Part shown: piece by piece, positions 54,601-64,000 of the stretch
Numbering within the stretch: position 1 is the stretch's first letter
Layout of the letters: the number at the start of each line of letters is the position of its first letter
Source of the DNA: Anthopleura xanthogrammica
Lineage: Eukaryota > Cnidaria > Anthozoa > Actiniaria > Actiniidae
DNA: 64,000 bases
Assembly (NCBI GenBank): GCA_964019055.1
Contig: OZ025207.1
Coordinates: 24,248,617-24,312,616, forward strand
Direction: 5' to 3'
The notes under the pieces: generated by a model
The model's database searches: none
What the model was told of the DNA's origin: nothing
What the model saw: the letters and a program-made list of their open reading frames with translations, nothing else
Program-made: the position numbers and the translations under genes

Positions 54601-57600
54601 GAGTACCATGGTCTGTACACCATACACTAACTAGTAACACATCCCAGTGTAGGTTATATATGGGAGTACCATGGTCTGTACACCATACACTAACTAGTAA
54701 CACATCCCAGTGTAGGTTATATATGGGAGTACCTGGGTGTATACATCATGCACTAACTAGTAACACATCCCAGTGTAGGTTATATATGGGAGTACCTGGG
54801 TGTATACATCATGCACTAGCTAGTAACACATCCCAGTGTAGGTTATATATGGGAGTACCATGGTCTGTACACCATACACTAACTAGTAACACATCCCAGT
54901 GTAGGTTAAATATATGGGAGTACCTGGGTCTATACATCATGCAAAAACTAGTAACACATCCCAGTGTAGGTTATATATGGGAGTACCTGGGTCTATACAT
55001 CATACACTAACTAGTAACACATCCCAGTGTAGGTTATATATGGGAGTACCTGGGTGTATACATCATGCACTAACTAGTAACACATCCCAGTGTAGGTTAT
55101 ATATGGGAGTACCATGGTCTGTACACCATACACTAACTAGTAACACATCCCAGTGTAGGTTATATATGGGAGTACCATGGTCTGTACACCATACACTAAC
55201 TAGTAACACATCCCAGTGTAGGTTATATATGGGAGTACCATGGTCTGTACACCATACACTAACTAGTAACACATCCCAGTGTAGGTTATATATGTGAGTA
55301 CCATGGTCTGTACACCATACACTAACTAGTAACACATCCCAGTGTAGGTTATATATGGGAGTACCATGGTCTGTACACCATACACTAACTAGTAACACAT
55401 CCCAGTGTAGGTTATATATGGGAGTACCTGGGTCTATACATCATACACTAACTAGTATCACATCCCAGTGTAGGTTATATATGGGAGTACCTGGTTCTAT
55501 ACATCATGCACTAACTAGTAACACATCCCAGTGTAGGTTATATATGGGAGTACCTGGGTGTATACATCATGCACTAACTAGTAACACATCCCAGTGTAGG
55601 TTATATATGGGAGTACCATGGTCTATACATCATACATCAGGGTGTATACATCATGCATTAACTAGTAACACATCCCATTGTAGGTTATATATGGGAATAC
55701 CTAGGTGTATACATCATACACTAAATAGTAACACATCCCATTGTAGGTTATATATGGGAGTACCTGGGTCTATACATCATACACTAACTAGTAACACATC
55801 CCAGTGTAGGTTATTTAAGGGAATACCTAGGTGTATACATCATACACTAACTAGTAACACATCCCATTGTTGGTTATATATTGGAGTACCTGGGTGTATA
55901 CAACATGCACTAACTGGTAACACATCCCAGTGTAGGTTATATATGTGAGTACCTGGGTCTATACATTATACACTAACTAGTAACGCATACCGGTGTAGGT
56001 TATATATGGGAGTACCTGGGTGTATACACCATACACTAACTAGTAACACATCCCAGTGTAGAATATATATGGCAGTACCTGGGAGTATACATCATACATT
56101 AACTAGTAACATATCCCAGTGTAGGTTATATATGGGAGTACCTGGGTCTATACATTATACACTAACTAGTAACACATCCCGGTGTAGGTTATATATGGGA
56201 GTACCTGGGTGTATACACCATACACTAACTAGTAACACATCCCGGTGTAGGTTATATATGGCAGTACCTGGGTCTATACATCAAGCACTAACTAGTAACA
56301 CATCCCAGTGTAGGTTATATATGGGGGTACCATGGTCTATACCCCATACACTAACTAGTAACACATCCCAGTGTAGGTTATATATGGGAGTACCTGGGTG
56401 TATACATCATACGTTAACTAGTAACATATCCCAGTGTAGGTTATATATGGGAGTACCTGGGTCTATACATTATACACTAACTAGTAACACATCCCGGTGT
56501 AGGTTATATATGGGAGTACCTGGGTATATACACCATACACTAACTAGTAACACATCCAAGTGTAGGTTATATATGGGAGAACCTTGGTCTAATACATCAT
56601 ATACTAACTAGTAACACATCCCAGTGTAGGTTATATATGGGAGTACCTGGGTCTATACCTTATACACTAACTAGTAACACATCCCGGTGTAGGTTATATA
56701 TGGGAGTACCTGGGTGTATACACCATACACTAACTAGTAACACTTCCAAGTGTAGGTTATATATGGGAGAACCTTGGTCTAATACATCATGTACTAACTA
56801 GTAACACATCCCAGTGTAGGTTATATATGGGAGTACCATGGTCTATACATTATACACTAACTAGTAACACATCCCGGTGTAGGTTATATATGGGAGTACC
56901 TGGGTGTATACACCATACACTAACTAGTAACACATCCCAGTGTAGGTTATATATGGGAGTACCTGGGTGTATACATCATGCACTAACTAGTAACACTTCT
57001 CAGTGTAGGTTATATATGGGAGTACCTGTGTCTATACATCATGCACTAACTAGTATCACATCCCAGTGTAGGTTATATATGGGAGTACCTGGTTCTATAC
57101 ATCATGCACTAACTAGTAACACATCCCAGTGTAGGTTATATATGGGAGTACCTGGGTGTATACATCATGCACTAACTAGTAACACATCCCAGTGTAGGTT
57201 ATATATGGGAGTACCTGGGTGTATACATCATGCACTAGCTAGTAACACATCCCAGTGTAGGTTATATATGGGAGTACCATGGTCTGTACACCATACACTA
57301 ACTAGTAACACATCCCAGTGTAGGTTAAATATATGGGAGTACCTGGGTCTATACATCATGCAAAAACTAGTAACACATCCCAGTGTAGGTTATATATGGG
57401 AGTACCTGGGTCTATACATCATACACTAACTAGTAACACATCCCAGTGTAGGTTATATATGGGAGTACCTGGGTGTATACATCATGCACTAACTAGTAAC
57501 ACATCCCAGTGTAGGTTATATATGGGAGTACCATGGTCTGTACACCATACACTAACTAGTAACACATCCCAGTGTAGGTTATATATGGGAGTACCATGGT

Positions 57601-60600
57601 CTGTACACCATACACTAACTAGTAACACATCCCAGTGTAGGTTATATATGGGAGTACCTGGGTGTATACATCATGCACTAACTAGTAACACATCCCAGTG
57701 TAGGTTATATATGGGAGTACCTGGGTGTATACATCATGCACTAGCTAGTAACACATCCCAGTGTAGGTTATATATGGGAGTACCATGGTCTGTACACCAT
57801 ACACTAACTAGTAACACATCCCAGTGTAGGTTAAATATATGGGAGTACCTGGGTCTATACATCATGCAAAAACTAGTAACACATCCCAGTGTAGGTTATA
57901 TATGGGAGTACCTGGGTCTATACATCATACACTAACTAGTAACACATCCCAGTGTAGGTTATATATGGGAGTACCTGGGTGTATACATCATGCACTAACT
58001 AGTAACACATCCCAGTGTAGGTTATATATGGGAGTACCATGGTCTGTACACCATACACTAACTAGTAACACATCCCAGTGTAGGTTATATATGGGAGTAC
58101 CTGGGTGTATACATCATGCACTAACTAGTAACACATCCCAGTGTAGGTTATATATGGGAGTACCTGTGTCTATACATCATGCACTAACTAGTAACACATC
58201 CCAGTGTAGGTTATATATGGGAGTACCATGGTCTGTACACCATACACTAACTAGTAACACATCCCAGTGTAGGTTATATATGTGAGTACCATGGTCTGTA
58301 CACCATACACTAACTAGTAACACATCCCAGTGTAGGTTATATATGGGAGTACCATGGTCTGTACACCATACACTAACTAGTAACACATCCCAGTGTAGGT
58401 TATATATGGGAGTACCTGGGTCTATACATCATACACTAACTAGTATCACATCCCAGTGTAGGTTATATATGGGAGTACCTGGTTCTATACATCATGCACT
58501 AACTAGTAACACATCCCAGTGTAGGTTATATATGGGAGTACCATGGTCTGTACACCATACACTAACTAGTAACACATCCCAGTGTAGGTTATATATGTGA
58601 GTACCATGGTCTGTACACCATACACTAACTAGTAACACATCCCAGTGTAGGTTATATATGGGAGTACCATGGTCTGTACACCATACACTAACTAGTAACA
58701 CATCCCAGTGTAGGTTATATATGGGAGTACCTGGGTCTATACATCATACACTAACTAGTATCACATCCCAGTGTAGGTTATATATGGGAGTACCTGGTTC
58801 TATACATCATGCACTAACTAGTAACACATCCCAGTGTAGGTTATATATGGGAGTACCTGGGTGTATACATCATGCACTAACTAGTAACACATCCCAGTGT
58901 AGGTTATATATGTGAGTACCATGGTCTGTACACCATACACTAACTAGTAACACATCCCAGTGTAGGTTATATATGGGAGTACCATGGTCTGTACACCATA
59001 CACTAACTAGTAACACATCCCAGTGTAGGTTATATATGGGAGTACCTGTGTCTATACATCATGCACTAACTAGTAACACATCCCAGTGTAGGTTATATAT
59101 GGGAGTACCATGGTCTGTACACCATACACTAACTAGTAACACATCCCAGTGTAGGTTATATATGTGAGTACCATGGTCTGTACACCATACACTAACTAGT
59201 AACACATCCCAGTGTAGGTTATATATGGGAGTACCATGGTCTGTACACCATACACTAACTAGTAACACATCCCAGTGTAGGTTATATATGGGAGTACCTG
59301 GGTCTATACATCATACACTAACTAGTATCACATCCCAGTGTAGGTTATATATGGGAGTACCTGGTTCTATACATCATGCACTAACTAGTAACACATCCCA
59401 GTGTAGGTTATATATGGGAGTACCTGGGTGTATACATCATGCACTAACTAGTAACACATCCCAGTGTAGGTTATATATGGGAGTACCATGGTCTATACAT
59501 CATACATCAGGGTGTATACATCATGCATTAACTAGTAACACATCCCATTGTAGGTTATATATGGGAATACCTAGGTGTATACATCATACACTAAATAGTA
59601 ACACATCCCATTGTAGGTTATATATGGGAGTACCTGGGTCTATACATCATACACTAACTAGTAACACATCCCAGTGTAGGTTATTTAAGGGAATACCTAG
59701 GTGTATACATCATACACTAACTAGTAACACATCCCATTGTTGGTTATATATTGGAGTACCTGGGTGTATACAACATGCACTAACTGGTAACACATCCCAG
59801 TGTAGGTTATATATGTGAGTACCTGGGTCTATACATTATACACTAACTAGTAACGCATACCGGTGTAGGTTATATATGGGAGTACCTGGGTGTATACACC
59901 ATACACTAACTAGTAACACATCCCAGTGTAGGATATATATGGCAGTACCTGGGAGTATACATCATACATTAACTAGTAACATATCCCAGTGTAGGTTATA
60001 TATGGGAGTACCTGGGTCTATACATTATACACTAACTAGTAACACATCCCGGTGTAGGTTATATATGGGAGTACCTGGGTGTATACACCATACACTAACT
60101 AGTAACACATCCCGGTGTAGGTTATATATGGCAGTACCTGGGTCTATACATCAAGCACTAACTAGTAACACATCCCAGTGTAGGTTATATATGGGGGTAC
60201 CATGGTCTATACCCCATACACTAACAAGTAACACATCCCAGTGTAGGTTATATATGGGAGTACCTGGGTGTACACATCATACGTTAACTAGTAACATATC
60301 CCAGTGTAGGTTATATATGGGAGTACCTGGGTCTATACATTATACACTAACTAGTAACACATCCCGGTGTAGGTTATATATGGGAGTACCTGGGTGTATA
60401 CACCATACACTAACTAGTAACACATCCAAGTGTAGGTTATATATGGGAGAACCTTGGTCTAATACATCATATACTAACTAGTAACACATCCCAGTGTAGG
60501 TTATATATGGGAGTACCTGGGTCTATACATTATACACTAACTAGTAACACATCCCGGTGTAGGTTATATATGGGAGTACCTGGGTGTATACACCATACAC

Positions 60601-63600
60601 TAACTAGTAACACTTCCAAGTGTAGGTTATATATGGGAGAACCTTGGTCTAATACATCATGTACTAACTAGTAACACATCCCAGTGTAGGTTATATATGG
60701 GAGTACCATGGTCTATACATTATACACTAACTAGTAACACATCCCGGTGTAGGTTATATATGGGAGTACCTGGGTGTATACACCATACACTAACTAGTAA
60801 CACATCCAAGTGTAGGTTATATATGGGAGAACCTTGGTCTAATACATCATATACTAACTAGTAACACATCCCAGTGTAGGTTATATATGGGAGTACCTGT
60901 GTCTATACATCATACATTAACTAGTAACACATCCCACAGTGTAGGTTATATATGGGAGTACCTGGGTCTATACATCATACACTAACTAGTATCACATCCA
61001 AGTGTAGGTTATGTATGGGAGTACCTGGGTGTATACATCATACACTAACGAGTAACACATCCCAGTGTAGGTTATATATGGGAGTACCTGGGTGTATACA
61101 TCATGCACTAACTAGTAACACTTCTCAGTGTAGGTTATATATGGGAGTACCTGTGTCTATACATCGTGCACTAACTAGTATCACATCCCAGTGTAGGTTA
61201 TATATGGGAGTACCTGGTTCTATACATCATGCACTAACTAGTAACACATCCCAGTGTAGGTTATATATGGGAGTACCTGGGTCTATACATCATACACTAA
61301 CTAGTAACACATCCCAGTGTAGGTTATATATGTGAGTACCTGGGTGTATACATCATACACTAACTAGTAACACATCCCAGTGTAGGTTATATATGGGAGT
61401 ACCTGGGTGTATACATCATACGTTAACTAGTAACACATCCCAGTGTAGGTTATATATGTGAGTACCATGGTCTGTACACCATACACTAACTAGTAACACA
61501 TCCCAGTGTAGGTTATATATGGGAGTACCATGGTCTGTACACCATACACTAACTAGTAACACATCCCAGTGTAGGTTATATATGGGAGTACCTGGGTCTA
61601 TACATCATACACTAACTAGTATCACATCCCAGTGTAGGTTATATATGGGAGTACCTGGTTCTATACATCATGCACTAACTAGTAACACATCCCAGTGTAG
61701 GTTATATATGGGAGTACCTGGGTGTATACATCATGCACTAACTAGTAACACATCCCAGTGTAGGTTATATATGTGAGTACCATGGTCTGTACACCATACA
61801 CTAACTAGTAACACATCCCAGTGTAGGTTATATATTGGAGTACCATGGTCTGTACACCATACACTAACTAGTAACACATCCCAGTGTAGGTTATATATGG
61901 GAGTACCTGTGTCTATACATCATGCACTAACTAGTAACACATCCCAGTGTAGGTTATATATGGGAGTACCATGGTCTGTACACCATACACTAACTAGTAA
62001 CACATCCCAGTGTAGGTTATATATGTGAGTACCATGGTCTGTACACCATACACTAACTAGTAACACATCCCAGTGTAGGTTATATATGGGAGTACCATGG
62101 TCTGTACACCATACACTAACTAGTAACACATCCCAGTGTAGGTTATATATGGGAGTACCTGGGTCTATACATCATACACTAACTAGTATCACATCCCAGT
62201 GTAGGTTATATATGGGAGTACCTGGTTCTATACATCATGCACTAACTAGTAACACATCCCAGTGTAGGTTATATATGGGAGTACCTGGGTGTATACATCA
62301 TGCACTAACTAGTAACACATCCCAGTGTAGGTTATATATGGGAGTACCATGGTCTATACATCATACATCAGGGTGTATACATCATGCATTAACTAGTAAC
62401 ACATCCCATTGTAGGTTATATATGGGAATACCTAGGTGTATACATCATACACTAAATAGTAACACATCCCATTGTAGGTTATATATGGGAGTACCTGGGT
62501 CTATACATCATACACTAACTAGTAACACATCCCAGTGTAGGTTATTTAAGGGAATACCTAGGTGTATACATCATACACTAACTAGTAACACATCCCATTG
62601 TTGGTTATATATTGGAGTACCTGGGTGTATACAACATGCACTAACTGGTAACACATCCCAGTGTAGGTTATATATGTGAGTACCTGGGTCTATACATTAT
62701 ACACTAACTAGTAACGCATACCGGTGTAGGTTATATATGGGAGTACCTGGGTGTATACACCATACACTAACTAGTAACACATCCCAGTGTAGGATATATA
62801 TGGCAGTACCTGGGAGTATACATCATACATTAACTAGTAACATATCCCAGTGTAGGTTATATATGGGAGTACCTGGGTCTATACATTATACACTAACTAG
62901 TAACACATCCCGGTGTAGGTTATATATGGGAGTACCTGGGTGTATACACCATACACTAACTAGTAACACATCCCGGTGTAGGTTATATATGGCAGTACCT
63001 GGGTCTATACATCAAGCACTAACTAGTAACACATCCCAGTGTAGGTTATATATGGGGGTACCATGGTCTATACCCCATACACTAACAAGTAACACATCCC
63101 AGTGTAGGTTATATATGGGAGTACCTGGGTGTACACATCATACGTTAACTAGTAACATATCCCAGTGTAGGTTATATATGGGAGTACCTGGGTCTATACA
63201 TTATACACTAACTAGTAACACATCCCGGTGTAGGTTATATATGGGAGTACCTGGGTGTATACACCATACACTAACTAGTAACACATCCAAGTGTAGGTTA
63301 TATATGGGAGAACCTTGGTCTAATACATCATATACTAACTAGTAACACATCCCAGTGTAGGTTATATATGGGAGTACCTGGGTCTATACATTATACACTA
63401 ACTAGTAACACATCCCGGTGTAGGTTATATATGGGAGTACCTGGGTGTATACACCATACACTAACTAGTAACACTTCCAAGTGTAGGTTATATATGGGAG
63501 AACCTTGGTCTAATACATCATGTACTAACTAGTAACACATCCCAGTGTAGGTTATATATGGGAGTACCATGGTCTATACATTATACACTAACTAGTAACA

Positions 63601-64000
63601 CATCCCGGTGTAGGTTATATATGGGAGTACCTGGGTGTATACACCATACACTAACTAGTAACACATCCAAGTGTAGGTTATATATGGGAGAACCTTGGTC
63701 TAATACATCATATACTAACTAGTAACACATCCCAGTGTAGGTTATATATGGGAGTACCTGTGTCTATACATCATACATTAACTAGTAACACATCCCACAG
63801 TGTAGGTTATATATGGGAGTACCTGGGTCTATACATCATACACTAACTAGTATCACATCCAAGTGTAGGTTATGTATGGGAGTACCTGGGTGTATACATC
63901 ATACACTAACGAGTAACACATCCCAGTGTAGGTTATATATGGGAGTACCTGGGTGTATACATCATGCACTAACTAGTAACACTTCTCAGTGTAGGTTATA
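45682..64000 (+). repeat. 63-bp satellite array 2, about 290 copies, runs past window end
   Basis: Same unit as array 1 but on the opposite strand: GTTATATATGGGAGTACC, a variable stretch, ACACTAACTAGTAAC, ACATCCCAGTGTAG. Units fall into recurrent variants (GGGTGTATAC, GGTCTATAC, CATGGTCTGTAC; ATATGTGAGT in place of ATATGGGAGT, which makes a stop). Variants are arranged in large duplicated blocks: 45782-49780 recurs about 4056 bp later, and others recur after 2925, 3870, 2861 and 506 bp. The CATGGTCTGTAC form was not seen in array 1. Irregular units (a shortened one after CATACATCAGGG near 48650; TAAATATATGG near 46981) mark block copies. No gene is called in it. Confidence 0.97.
48374..49630 (+). 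repeat. Higher-order block of array 2 (first of five copies)
   Basis: This block holds the shortened unit CATACATCAGGGTGTATAC (about 48645), ATTTAAGGGAATACC and GGTAACACATCC variants in fixed order. The same order recurs starting near 52430, 55355, 59225 and 62086. Confidence 0.9.

Noticed and set aside
45726..63342. Many 60-490-codon frames in array 2
   Set aside because: Same repeat artefact. Frames are cut by ATGTGA unit variants and by units of irregular length.

Overview
This is eukaryotic, intron-rich, AT-rich animal DNA. Coding exons of about 40-700 bp have GT/AG borders and matching phases. They sit among non-LTR retrotransposons, hairpin MITEs, minisatellites and microsatellites. 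The gene types (a PARP14-like ART, FBH1, a membrane collagen-Ig-pentraxin protein, a small cysteine-rich secreted protein) and the repeat style point to an anthozoan cnidarian, most likely a stony coral. That assignment is an inference; no species marker is visible.

Layout. 1-1.6 kb: a CR1-like LINE tail split by an 869-bp MITE. 1.8-8.9 kb (+): the last four coding exons of a PARP14-like mono-ADP-ribosyltransferase (KH-like linker, WWE, catalytic domain). A TIR element, a dead Ty3/gypsy piece and a hairpin MITE lie in its introns. 9.0-12.7 kb: about 60 tandem copies of a 63-bp unit. 13.5-14.96 kb: a LINE tail, a Tc1-like MITE and a tRNA-Leu(CAG) on the minus strand. 15.6-18.1 kb (-): a complete small gene with TATA box, 5'UTR exon, three coding exons and polyA signal, encoding a 117-aa secreted protein with 12 cysteines. 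18.3-21.0 kb: a tRNA-derived SINE, a 1.5-kb mobile element and a minisatellite. 21.0-30.7 kb (+): eight in-phase exons for the C-terminal third of the F-box DNA helicase FBH1. Its 5' part was not found, and its introns hold minisatellites and a 2.9-kb foldback-like element. 33.6-37.7 kb (-): a complete five-exon, 682-aa gene for a type II membrane protein with collagen, three Ig domains and a pentraxin/LamG-like domain. 37.9-45.3 kb: a stack of nested mobile elements (MITE inside LINE-B inside LINE-A). 45.7-64.0 kb: a second array of the same 63-bp unit, in the opposite orientation to the first, about 290 copies with higher-order duplications, running off the window end.

There is no operon logic. 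PARP14-like proteins belong to ADP-ribose signalling and innate defence, FBH1 to recombination control and replication-fork repair. The collagen-Ig-pentraxin protein looks like a cell-surface adhesion or recognition molecule, and the cysteine-rich peptide is secreted with unknown function. The most unusual items are the collagen-Ig-pentraxin architecture, the foldback element with tandem repeats in its arms, the oppositely oriented 63-bp arrays, the apparently 5'-less FBH1, and the three-level nested insertion.
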